From contig NZ_CP104207.1 in the NCBI RefSeq assembly GCF_025244705.1, positions 3,534,001-3,598,000 on the forward strand: DNA of 64,000 bases, written 5' to 3'. This stretch comes from Sphingopyxis sp. PET50 (GTDB taxonomy: Bacteria; Pseudomonadota; Alphaproteobacteria; Sphingomonadales; Sphingomonadaceae). This document shows, piece after piece, positions 25,656 to 33,872 of the stretch (positions are counted from its first letter, which is position 1; every line of letters begins with the position of its first letter). Under the pieces are notes generated by a model. That model searched no databases. It was not told the origin of the DNA and saw nothing but the letters and a program-made list of their open reading frames with translations. The position numbers and the translations under genes are program-made.

Positions 25656-26578
25656 GCGGCGCGAGCTGGAGCGAGCGGCTGTTCGGCGGCCTTCGCCGCA
25701 CATCGGAACGGCTGGGCGAGAATCTCGCCGGGCTGACAGGCAAGGCGCGGCTCGACGAGGAGGACCTCGACCGCATCGAGGAGGCGCTGATCACCGCCGA
25801 CCTGGGGCCGGCGATGGCGGCGCGCATTCGCGACCGGCTTGCCGCGCGGCGCGATGCTGTGGCGAGCGGGACCGAGGAATTGCGCAAGATCGTCGCCGAC
25901 GAAATCGCCGCGGTGCTGCGCCCGGTCGCCGAGCCGCTGGAGATCGACGCCTTCCCGCGCCCGCAGGTCATCCTCGTCATCGGCGTCAACGGGTCGGGCA
26001 AGACCACCACCATCGCCAAGCTCGCGCATCTGTTCCAGGAGCAGGATTATGGCGTGATGCTGGTCGCAGGCGACACCTTCCGCGCCGCCGCGATCGGCCA
26101 ATTGAAGGTCTGGGCCGAGCGGCTGGGGGTGCCGATCATGGCGGGGCCCGAGGGCGGCGACGCGGCGGGGATCGTGTTCGACGCGGTGAAGCAGGCGACC
26201 GCGACCGGCATTGACGTGCTGATCGTCGACACCGCCGGGCGGCTGCAGAACAAGCGCGAGCTGATGGACGAGCTCGAGAAGATCAAGCGCGTGCTCGGCC
26301 GGCTCAACCCCGCGGCGCCGCACGACGTCGTGCTGGTGCTCGACGCGACCACGGGGCAGAATGCGCTGTCGCAGATCGACGTGTTCCGCGAGGTCGCGGG
26401 GGTCACCGGACTCGTCATGACCAAGCTCGACGGCACCGCGCGCGGCGGCGTGCTCGTCGCCGCGGCCGAGCGCCACGGGTTGCCCATCCATGCGATCGGC
26501 ATCGGTGAAACCATCGACGACCTTCGCCCGTTCGATGCCGACGAGATCGCGGGCATCATTGCCGGAAATATCAGATGA
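25652..26578 (+). CDS. ftsY: SRP receptor GTPase FtsY
   Basis: A 308-residue NG-domain GTPase that docks Ffh at the membrane. It has no long acidic A domain; the N domain begins almost at once (EEDLDRIEEALITADLG). The G motifs are GVNGSGKTTT, DTFRAAA, DTAGRLQNK and TKLDGTARGG. ATG 25652 overlaps the mtaB stop (ATGA) and the ftsY stop overlaps the yciB start. Confidence 0.96.
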   Translation: MSGASWSERLFGGLRRTSERLGENLAGLTGKARLDEEDLDRIEEALITADLGPAMAARIRDRLAARRDAVASGTEELRKIVADEIAAVLRPVAEPLEIDAFPRPQVILVIGVNGSGKTTTIAKLAHLFQEQDYGVMLVAGDTFRAAAIGQLKVWAERLGVPIMAGPEGGDAAGIVFDAVKQATATGIDVLIVDTAGRLQNKRELMDELEKIKRVLGRLNPAAPHDVVLVLDATTGQNALSQIDVFREVAGVTGLVMTKLDGTARGGVLVAAAERHGLPIHAIGIGETIDDLRPFDADEIAGIIAGNIR

Positions 26579-27255
26579 ACGACCAGATTGATCAACTTCC
26601 GGGTGGCCCCGAAGCCGTCCCCGCGCCGCCGCCCGCCAAACACGGCTGGCTGAATTTCGCGATCGATTTCGGGCCGCTGCTGGTCTTTTTCCTGACCTAT
26701 AAATTCACCTCGGGCGGCCAGGGCGCGTTCGCGGCGACGACGGCGGCGATCAAGGGCACGGTCGCCTTCATGGTCGCGATCGTCATCGCGATGGCCGTGT
26801 CGAAATGGAAGCTCGGCAGGATTTCGCCGATGCTGTGGCTGTCGAGCATCCTCGTCATCGGCTTCGGCGCGCTGACCGTCTATCTCCATGACACGCGCTT
26901 CATCGTGATGAAGCCGACGATCATCTATGCCGCCTTTGCCGCGCTGCTGCTCGGCGGCTGGGCGGCGGGGCGGCCGATGCTGAAATATCTGCTCCAGTCG
27001 GCGCTCGACGGGATCACCCAGCGCGGCTGGATGCTGCTGTCGCGCAACTGGGGGCTGTTCTTCGCCGCGCTCGGCGTGGCGAACCATGTGATGTACGAAC
27101 TGATCCAGGCGAAGCAGATGAGCTTCGACCTGTGGCTGACGATCAAGGTGTGGGGCATCACCGCCCTCTCCTTCCTGTTCACGCTGACGCAGTTGCCGGT
27201 GATGATGAAGAACGGGCTCGCGCTGCCCGAAGAGCCCGCAACCGACAAAAGTTGA
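26575..27255 (+). CDS. yciB: inner-membrane septation protein A (YciB/IspZ)
   Basis: A 226-residue protein with about five hydrophobic segments. The segments IDFGPLLVFFLTYKF, PTIIYAAFAALLLGG and NWGLFFAALGVANHVMYE are typical of the YciB/IspZ family, linked to cell division and envelope homeostasis. It starts at ATG 26575, overlapping ftsY, and closes the dapF operon. Confidence 0.9.
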   Translation: MNDQIDQLPGGPEAVPAPPPAKHGWLNFAIDFGPLLVFFLTYKFTSGGQGAFAATTAAIKGTVAFMVAIVIAMAVSKWKLGRISPMLWLSSILVIGFGALTVYLHDTRFIVMKPTIIYAAFAALLLGGWAAGRPMLKYLLQSALDGITQRGWMLLSRNWGLFFAALGVANHVMYELIQAKQMSFDLWLTIKVWGITALSFLFTLTQLPVMMKNGLALPEEPATDKS

Positions 27256-27334
27256 ACCCTCCCTCCGTCGCTGGCATAGCTGCGCGCGGGCACCGGGTCG
27301 CGCCGCGCCCCACAACAAGCGAGGGGGAACTGCC

Positions 27335-27907
27335 ATGGACAAGTTTTTCGGTAATCTGCACGCCGTGCTGGGCGCGGGGCTGGTGCTCGCGATCATCCTG
27401 ATGCTCGGCCTCAACGGCCAGAATTTCGACGACGGCATCGCGGCGGGCAATGCGATCATGCGCTGGCTGCACACTTTCTTCGGCGTGCTGTGGATCGGGC
27501 TGCTCTATTATTTCAATTTCGTCCAGATCCCGACCTTGCCCAAGATTCCGGCCGAGCTGAAACCCGGCGTGTCGAAGCATATCGCGCCCGCCGCGCTTTT
27601 CTGGTTCCGCTGGGCGGCGGCGATCACCGTGCTGCTGGGCCTCGGCATCGCCTTCCACGCCAAATATGCGCTTCCGGCGCTCGGCTTTCAGGACCCGTAC
27701 AAGCTGATCGGCGCGGGCATGTGGCTGGGGCTGATCATGGCGTTCAACGTGTGGTTCGTGATCTGGCCGAACCAGAAGAAGGCGCTGGGCCTGGTCGAGG
27801 CCGACGATGCGACCAAGGCGAAGGCGGCGAAAACCGCGATGATCTTTTCGCGGACCAACACCCTGCTGTCGATCCCGATGCTCTATGCGATGGTGAATTT
27901 CAGCTGA
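27335..27907 (+). CDS. PuuD/DUF989-like membrane protein
   Basis: A 190-residue protein with four to five membrane helices. The segments GNAIMRWLHTFFGVLWIGLL, AALFWFRWAAA and NVWFVIWPNQKKALG resemble the membrane domain of urate hydroxylase PuuD. That enzyme family usually also has a cytochrome c domain, which is absent here; without purine genes nearby, urate oxidation is not assured. The ribosome site GAGGGGGAACTGCC precedes ATG 27335. Histidines in the first helices could bind heme (inference). Confidence 0.7.
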   Translation: MDKFFGNLHAVLGAGLVLAIILMLGLNGQNFDDGIAAGNAIMRWLHTFFGVLWIGLLYYFNFVQIPTLPKIPAELKPGVSKHIAPAALFWFRWAAAITVLLGLGIAFHAKYALPALGFQDPYKLIGAGMWLGLIMAFNVWFVIWPNQKKALGLVEADDATKAKAAKTAMIFSRTNTLLSIPMLYAMVNFS

Positions 27908-27916
27908 GGATCAATT

Positions 27917-28014
27917 CCCCTCCCGCTTGCGGGAGGGGCTGGGGGAGGGCATGTCGAGGACGGGCCTGAGCTGAAACAGGCCCTCCCCCGACCCCTCCCG
28001 CAAGCGGGAGGGGA
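27917..28014. repeat. hairpin-ended inverted repeat, family 1 variant
   Basis: The ends are hairpins CCCCTCCCGC-TT-GCGGGAGGGG in mirrored positions, with CTGGGGGAGGG and CCCTCCCCCGA inside. It lies between convergent genes and may also terminate transcription. Confidence 0.8.
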
Positions 28015-28016
28015 GA

Positions 28017-28571
28017 CTACCCCTCGACCGCCGCCTTGTGCATACGGCCGTTCATCACATAGTGCGCGACGCCGGCCTGCATGCCCGCGGCCTGTTCGTC
28101 GCCGATTTCGCGCACGCGGCGCGCCGGCGAGCCCGCCCAGAGTTCGCGGCCGGGGATTTCCTTGTTCTCGGTGAGCAGCGCGCCCGCGGCGAGCATCGCG
28201 TCGCTGCCGATGCGGCAGCCGTTCATCACCGTCGCCTTCAGCCCCACGAACGCCCGGTCGGCGAGCGTGCAGCCGTGGACCATTGCGAGATGGCCGATCA
28301 GCACATCCTCGCCGATGATCGTCGGAAAGCCGTCGGGGCGGTGCGGCATCGGGCCGTCGCAATGGACGACGCTGCCGTCCTGGATGTTCGATCGTGCGCC
28401 GACGACGATGTGGCTGACGTCGGCGCGCAGCACGCAATTATACCAGATGCTGACGTCGGGCCCGATCGTCACGTCGCCGATGATGCGGCAGCCGGGAGCG
28501 ATGAAGGCGCTGGGGTCGATTTGCGGCGTCTTGCCGTTCACGGTGATGATGCTGATGTCGGTTCGGGTCAT
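28017..28571 (-). CDS. gamma-class carbonic anhydrase-like hexapeptide protein
   Basis: A 184-residue left-handed beta-helix protein. The hexapeptide repeats (IGDVTIGPDVSIWYNCVLRA, GARSNIQDGSVVHC, IGEDVLIGHLAMVHGC) and metal-binding histidines (VVHC, GHLAMVHGC) match the gamma-CA/YrdA/PaaY group. Activity as a carbonic anhydrase is not certain for this subgroup. ATG 28571 overlaps the stop of the upstream MFS/spermidine-synthase gene (ATGA), so the two are translationally coupled. Confidence 0.88.
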   Translation of the reverse strand: MTRTDISIITVNGKTPQIDPSAFIAPGCRIIGDVTIGPDVSIWYNCVLRADVSHIVVGARSNIQDGSVVHCDGPMPHRPDGFPTIIGEDVLIGHLAMVHGCTLADRAFVGLKATVMNGCRIGSDAMLAAGALLTENKEIPGRELWAGSPARRVREIGDEQAAGMQAGVAHYVMNGRMHKAAVEG

Positions 28572-30862
28572 TCGTCTTCTTCTTCCGCCTGGCGGCCGCC
28601 GATGACATGTTTCCACAAGAGGATCGGCAAGGTCGAGGCATAATCGTCGGTCCAGCGCGAAAAGCCGGGCCGGGCCTCCAGCGGCACCCAGGCGCCGTCG
28701 TCATAGCCCCTTTCGTGCGGGACCAGCCCGTCGGTGAGTTCCTTCATGCGCGCGCCGGTCGCCGTCAGCGCGACCCAGTTCGACCCCGTGAGCGCATTGG
28801 TCACGTCGGTCGCGCCGCCAGGATCGGAACGCAGCGCCGCGCTCCAGCCGCGCGCCTTCGCTTCGGCGGCCAGCACCGGTTCGAGGTCGAAGAAGCGGTT
28901 TGAGATGTGGATGAGCAAAATCCCGTCGGGCTTCAGCGCCCGTGCATAGACGCCGATCGCCTCCGCGGTCAGCAGGTGCAGCGGGATGGCGTCGGACGAA
29001 AAGGCGTCGATGACCAGGATATCGAACCGGCCGGCGGGCTGCTTTGCGATCTGCAGCCGCGCATCGCCGAGAACGATCGGCGTGTCGCCGGCGCAGTCGG
29101 AGAGGAAAGTGAATTTCCGAGGGTCGCGCGCGATGTCGACCATCACCGGGTCGATCTCGAAGATCGTCCAGTCCTGACCCGGCTCGCGGTAGCAGGCGAG
29201 CGTGCCCGCCCCGAGGCCGACGATGCCGATTGCCGCATGGGGGCCGGCAAGGTCGGCCGCCCGGTCGAGGGTCAACCCGACCCCCGACTGATGGCCGTAG
29301 TAGGTCGTCGGTTGACGCCGTTGGCCGGGATCGGTGCGCTGCAGCCCGTGCAGCGTCGTGCCGTGCGCGAGGCGCCGTTCTTGGCGATAGGGGTCGTCGG
29401 TGACGGTATAGACGCCGAAATAGCTGCGCACGCGATCGCCGGTGAAGCTTTCCTGGATCGTGCTCCAGCCGCCGACGCCGAGCATCATCGCGGCGAGGGT
29501 CGCGACATAGGCCCAGCGCCAGCCGGTGACGAGCAGGCCGACGACGAGGATGGTGCCCGCCCAGAACAGCGCCATGCCCTCGAGCCAGCCGTTCCAGTCG
29601 GCCGCCATGGCAAAGGCGGCATAGACGGCGACAAGCGCCAGCAGCGCGGCGGCGAGGCGGCCGGGGCGGGGGGCCAGGCCCAGCCATTTGTCCCACGGCA
29701 GCAGCGCGGGCAGCGGAAGCAGCAGCCCCGCGGCGAGCACCAGGATCGGATGTTCGTAGACCCAGTCGAAGACGAGCGGGGCGAACAGCGCGGCGAACAG
29801 CCCGCCGAGCACGCCGCCCGCCGACATGATCAGGTAGAAGAGCGTCAGGTGCCGCGGCGCCGGACGGAGGTGATAAAGATAGCCGTGGAGCGCGACCGCG
29901 ACCACGAACAGCATTGCAAGGCCGGTGATCGCGATGATCATCGTGCCGCCGCCGCTGCTGAGCAGTGCCAGCCCGCCCGCGGCGAGCAGCACCGGCGGCG
30001 CGATGAAGGTGAAGAGCTGCACCAGCCGGTCGGCGGTCGAAAAGGCGATCACGAAGCTGAGCAGGTAGAGCCCGAGCGGCAGCACCCAGAGCAGGGGCAT
30101 GGCGACGATGTCGGTGGTGAGATGCGTCGTCGTCGACAGCATCAGCCCCGAGGGCACCGCCGCGATCAGCAGCCAGTGGAGCTGGCGGCGCAGCGTCGGG
30201 CGTGGTTCGTCGGCGGGCGCATCGGTGGGGCGCATCGCGGCGGCGCCATGCCAGCGCGCGGCGGCGGTTGCGGCGACGAGCGCGACGAGCAGGGCATAGC
30301 TCGCGGTCCAGCCCCAGCTTTGCGCGGCAAGCGGCAGCGCCGGTTCGACGAGCGCGGGATAGGAGATGAGCCCCGCGAAACTGCCGAGGTTCGAGGCGGC
30401 GTAGAGATAATAGGGATCGCCGGCGCCGCGGTCGGCGGCGAACCAGCGCTGCATCAGCGGCGCCTGTGCCGCGACGACGAAGAAAACGGGGCCAATCGAG
30501 GCGGTGAGCAGCAGCGGCACCCACAGCGCCTCCTGCCCCGCCGCTGCGGACCCGATATTGGCGATGCCGATCGGCAGCCAGAACGCGGCGAGCAACAGCA
30601 AGGCGAGGTGGATCACCGCCTGGCGCCGCACCGCGAAGCGGCCGAGCCAATGCGCATAGGCATAGCCACCGAGCAGCAGCGCCTGATAGACGAGCATCGC
30701 GCTGTTCCACACCGCGGGCGCGCCGCCGAGCCGCGGCAGCACCATGCGCGCCACCATCGGCTGGACGAGGAAGAGCAGGAAGCTGCCGACCAGGATCGTC
30801 GCGACGAACAGGCCGCGGCGGGCGGTTCGGGTGCGGCGGTCGCCGCCGGATGCGTCAGCCAT
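28568..30862 (-). CDS. fused MFS-like membrane domain / spermidine-synthase-like protein
   Basis: A 764-residue fusion. The first 470 residues hold about 12 hydrophobic segments (FVATILVGSFLLFLVQPMVA opens the first). The C-terminal 280 residues are a spermidine-synthase-like Rossmann methyltransferase fold (IGIVGLGAGTLACY, TIFEIDPVMVDIAR, ILVIDAFSSDAIP). Such fusions are widespread but poorly studied; polyamine synthesis is not shown. It starts at 30862, overlapping the hemB stop, and ends overlapping the gamma-CA start, so hemB-fusion-CA form one unit. Confidence 0.88.
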   Translation of the reverse strand: MADASGGDRRTRTARRGLFVATILVGSFLLFLVQPMVARMVLPRLGGAPAVWNSAMLVYQALLLGGYAYAHWLGRFAVRRQAVIHLALLLLAAFWLPIGIANIGSAAAGQEALWVPLLLTASIGPVFFVVAAQAPLMQRWFAADRGAGDPYYLYAASNLGSFAGLISYPALVEPALPLAAQSWGWTASYALLVALVAATAAARWHGAAAMRPTDAPADEPRPTLRRQLHWLLIAAVPSGLMLSTTTHLTTDIVAMPLLWVLPLGLYLLSFVIAFSTADRLVQLFTFIAPPVLLAAGGLALLSSGGGTMIIAITGLAMLFVVAVALHGYLYHLRPAPRHLTLFYLIMSAGGVLGGLFAALFAPLVFDWVYEHPILVLAAGLLLPLPALLPWDKWLGLAPRPGRLAAALLALVAVYAAFAMAADWNGWLEGMALFWAGTILVVGLLVTGWRWAYVATLAAMMLGVGGWSTIQESFTGDRVRSYFGVYTVTDDPYRQERRLAHGTTLHGLQRTDPGQRRQPTTYYGHQSGVGLTLDRAADLAGPHAAIGIVGLGAGTLACYREPGQDWTIFEIDPVMVDIARDPRKFTFLSDCAGDTPIVLGDARLQIAKQPAGRFDILVIDAFSSDAIPLHLLTAEAIGVYARALKPDGILLIHISNRFFDLEPVLAAEAKARGWSAALRSDPGGATDVTNALTGSNWVALTATGARMKELTDGLVPHERGYDDGAWVPLEARPGFSRWTDDYASTLPILLWKHVIGGRQAEEEDE

Positions 30863-31853
30863 TCAGCAGCCTCGCCGCGTGGAGCGCATGATAGGTGAGG
30901 ATGCCCGACGCCCCGGCGCGGCGGAAGGCGAGCAGGGTTTCGAGGACGAGCGCGTCGCGGTCGCCCGCGCCCGCCGCCGCCGCGGCCTCGATCATCGCAT
31001 ATTCGCCCGACACCTGATAGGCGAACACGGGCACCTCGAACGCCGCCTTCACGCGCGTCACGATGTCGAGATAGGGCAGGCCGGGCTTGACCATCACGCT
31101 GTCGGCGCCCTCGGCGAGGTCCTGTGCGACCTCGCGCAGCGCCTCTTCGGCATTGGCGGGGTCCATCTGATAGCTTTTCTTGTCGCTCTTGAGCAGCCCG
31201 CGCGAGCCCACCGCGTCGCGGAAGGGGCCATAGAAGGCCGAGGCATATTTGGCGGCATAGCTCATGATCTGGACATGGCCGAAACCCTCGCCCTCGAGCG
31301 CGCAGCGGATCGCGCCGATGCGGCCGTCCATCATGTCGCTGGGCGCGATGATGTCGGCGCCCGCGCGTGCCTGGTTGAGCGCCTGGCCGACGAGGACTTC
31401 GACGGTTTCGTCGTTGAGGACATAGCCGCCTTCGTCGATCAGCCCGTCCTGGCCGTGACTGGTATAGGGATCGAGCGCGACGTCGGTGAGCACGCCGATC
31501 GCATCACCATGCGCCGCCTTGATCGCGCGCACCGCGCGGCACATCAGATTGTCGGGGTTCAGCGCCTCGGTGCCGTCTTCGCTGCGCCGGTCGGCCTCGG
31601 TATAGGGAAAGAGCGCGATACAGGGGATGCCGGCGGCGATCGCGTCGGCCGCGCGCGCGACGATCAGGTCGACCGACCAGCGCGAGACGCCGGGCAGGCT
31701 GGCGATCGGTTCCTCGACACCCTCGCCCGCGCAGACGAACAACGGCCAGATGAGGTTGGCGGGGGTCAGATGATTTTCGCGCACCATGGCGCGGCTCCAT
31801 GCGGTGCGGCGGGTGCGGCGCAGACGGAGGTCGGGAAAGGCAGCGTGAGTCAT
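30855..31853 (-). CDS. hemB: delta-aminolevulinic acid dehydratase (porphobilinogen synthase)
   Basis: A 332-residue enzyme that condenses two 5-aminolevulinates to porphobilinogen in heme synthesis. The Schiff-base lysines lie in KKSYQMDPAN and VMVKPGLPYLD; IAPSDMMDGR and FAYQVSGEYAMI are canonical. The Cys-rich zinc site is replaced by an Asp-type site (TDVALDPYTSHGQDG), as in Mg-dependent alphaproteobacterial enzymes. ATG 31853 is used. The stop overlaps the next gene by eight bases. Confidence 0.97.
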   Translation of the reverse strand: MTHAAFPDLRLRRTRRTAWSRAMVRENHLTPANLIWPLFVCAGEGVEEPIASLPGVSRWSVDLIVARAADAIAAGIPCIALFPYTEADRRSEDGTEALNPDNLMCRAVRAIKAAHGDAIGVLTDVALDPYTSHGQDGLIDEGGYVLNDETVEVLVGQALNQARAGADIIAPSDMMDGRIGAIRCALEGEGFGHVQIMSYAAKYASAFYGPFRDAVGSRGLLKSDKKSYQMDPANAEEALREVAQDLAEGADSVMVKPGLPYLDIVTRVKAAFEVPVFAYQVSGEYAMIEAAAAAGAGDRDALVLETLLAFRRAGASGILTYHALHAARLLNG

Positions 31854-31901
31854 GGCGCGTGCATAGCGGCGCAGGGGCCAGGGGCAAATGGTTCTTCTAT
31901 A

Positions 31902-32026
31902 CCCCTCCCCTTCAGGGGAGGGGTTGGGGTGGGGTCCATCGGCCTTGCGCAAGACCGATGGACCCCACCCGCTGCGACTAACCAGCAAGCTGGCAAGTCT
32001 CGCTGCCCTCCCCTGAAGGGGAGGGC
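31902..32026. repeat. hairpin-ended intergenic repeat, family 1 copy B
   Basis: It has the same layout as 11722-11846: terminal hairpin, GGTTGGGGTGGGG, a variable central palindrome (GTCCATCGG...CCGATGGAC), CCCCACCCGCTGCGACTA, a CCAGCAAGCTGG palindrome, CAAGTCTCGCTGCC, and a terminal hairpin. Confidence 0.88.
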
Positions 32027-32035
32027 GTAAAGTGG

Positions 32036-33622
32036 TCACATCCCGCCGCCCGCGCGCTTCGAGGCGACGTCGGCGAGGCTGCCGAGCTTCGGCCCTTCCG
32101 CCTGCTTCGCCGCGACCGGGGTCAGCGCGGCGCCGGGGGCGACCGCGGTGAGCTGGCGGATGCGGGCGCGGAAGTCGGCGAGCGCCTTGCCCTCGAGCCG
32201 GGCGCGGGTGACGAAGCTGACCGAGGCGGGGTTCACCGCGACGCCGTTGCGATAGACCTCGAAATGAAGGTGCGGGCCGGTCGAGAGGCCGGTCGAGCCG
32301 ATATAGCCGATGACCTGCCCGGCGCTGACACGCTGGCCAGGACGCACCGCGATGCGGCTCATATGGCCATAGCCGGTGCCCATGCCGCCGCCATGGGTCA
32401 GCTTGACGAAATTGCCGAAGCCGCCGTGGCGCCCCGCGATAGTGACGGTGCCGTCGGTCGCGGCAAAGATTGGCGCGCCATAGCCGCCGCCATAATCGAC
32501 GCCGCTGTGCATGCGCTTGTAGCCGAGGATCGGGTGGCGGCGCATGCCGAAGCCCGAGGTCTGGCGGCCGTTCGACGGGCGGACCATGCCGCCGCGCGTC
32601 TCGCCCGCGCCTGATGCCTCGAACCATTGCAGGCGGCCGTCGACGGTCCATTCGATCATCGAGAGTTTCTGTTTTCCGCCACGGATCAGCCCGGCGTAGA
32701 GCAGCTTCCCGACCTCGGTCTCGCCGGTTTCGGCGCGGCGATAGTCGACGATGATGTCATATTCGTCGCCGGCGCGGACGTCGCTGGCGACCGAGATCTG
32801 CTTGCCGATGACGCGGAGGTAGGCCTGGATCGCCTCGGGCGGGGCGCCGGCGGCGCGCGCCGAGCGATAGAGGCTTTCGCCGACCCGGCCACGGATGCGC
32901 AGCGGCGTCGCGTCGACCGCGATCGGGATGCGGCGCATGACGAGCTGGCCGTTCATCCGCTCCATTTCGATGCGCAGGTCGAAGCGCGCGCGCATCGCGA
33001 GCGCATCGACCGGACGCGGCATGGTGCGCGCGGCGCGGCGGCCGAGGATCAGGTCGATGCGCGTCCCCGGCGCGATGTCGGCGAGCGGTACGGCGCTCGA
33101 CACCTGTTTCGCCAGTGCGGCGGCATCGGCGCTGCCTACCCCTGAGCGTTCGAGCAGGCGCGCGAAGCTGTCGCCGCTGCCCAATGTGGCGGTGAGTTCG
33201 ATCTGCGGCCGTTCGGGGGTCTGGGTCAGCGGGCGCACGGCGTCGGTCGCGGCCATGTGGCGGCCGGTGTCGCCGCCGAGCGCGAGCGGCACGATCATTT
33301 GTGCGCGCGCTTCGCCGAAATCGTCGGCGGCGAGCGCGGGGGTGCCGGCACGCAGCGGCTGAATGCCCGGAAAGGTCGAGATCGCCGCGGCGCAGAGCAG
33401 GGTCAGCGTCGCGAGGCCGCGCCACCAGGTGCGCGAGCCGATATCGTCGCCAAGGTCGGGAGCGAGGTCGAGGTTCGCGAGCCGGTCGCGCCAGCCTTCG
33501 TGCCATTTGAGTTCGGGAAGCGGGTCGACAAGACCTCTGCGGCCGAAGGGGATCGCCTGCGTCATCGACAGGGCGGCGGCGTTGCCGGTCATGCCCGCGA
33601 TGGGTTCGTGACGCTGGAACAA
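32036..33622 (-). CDS. M23-family peptidoglycan metallopeptidase
   Basis: A 528-residue envelope protein with one membrane anchor (WWRGLATLTLLCAAAISTF, about 68-86). A long region with OapA/LysM-like features (VGESLYRSARAAGAPPEAIQ) precedes the C-terminal lysostaphin-type M23 domain. Zinc and active-site residues are in KRMHSGVDYGG, YGHMSR and GPHLHFEVY, so it looks catalytically competent. It would cut stem-peptide crosslinks during growth or division. It is divergent from the helicase gene with a 250-bp gap containing an AT-rich stretch (TTGACTTTAACGG on the minus strand) that may be its promoter. Confidence 0.92.
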   Translation of the reverse strand: MFQRHEPIAGMTGNAAALSMTQAIPFGRRGLVDPLPELKWHEGWRDRLANLDLAPDLGDDIGSRTWWRGLATLTLLCAAAISTFPGIQPLRAGTPALAADDFGEARAQMIVPLALGGDTGRHMAATDAVRPLTQTPERPQIELTATLGSGDSFARLLERSGVGSADAAALAKQVSSAVPLADIAPGTRIDLILGRRAARTMPRPVDALAMRARFDLRIEMERMNGQLVMRRIPIAVDATPLRIRGRVGESLYRSARAAGAPPEAIQAYLRVIGKQISVASDVRAGDEYDIIVDYRRAETGETEVGKLLYAGLIRGGKQKLSMIEWTVDGRLQWFEASGAGETRGGMVRPSNGRQTSGFGMRRHPILGYKRMHSGVDYGGGYGAPIFAATDGTVTIAGRHGGFGNFVKLTHGGGMGTGYGHMSRIAVRPGQRVSAGQVIGYIGSTGLSTGPHLHFEVYRNGVAVNPASVSFVTRARLEGKALADFRARIRQLTAVAPGAALTPVAAKQAEGPKLGSLADVASKRAGGGM

Positions 33623-33872
33623 GATGCAACCCCCGCTCGGATCGCCGCCCCTGCTCCCGCACGAGCGCCGCCGATGTTGTTTCCCACCGCACGTCTGTAA
33701 AGAAAGACCGTTAAAGTCAATTTAATGGGCGGGGGTGCGCGGACCCTTGCGGCGAGCCGTGGCGGAGGCGGGACATGGCGTGAAAGCGAAAGAAAATTGC
33801 GGTTCCGGGCCGCCGTCCGTCGATCCGCTGTTGCACCGCAGCGCGGGCCATGCCAGCTTGTTTCCCAAGAAA

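Noticed and set aside
27335-27907. Calling the membrane protein a urate hydroxylase
   Set aside because: The cytochrome c domain of PuuD is missing and no purine-degradation genes are nearby; only the membrane-domain resemblance is kept.
28907-30898. Long plus-strand open frame (663 codons) opposite the MFS/spermidine-synthase gene
   Set aside because: It is rich in Arg/Gly/Gln with no family motif and lies exactly antisense to a clear gene; GC-rich DNA gives such shadows.
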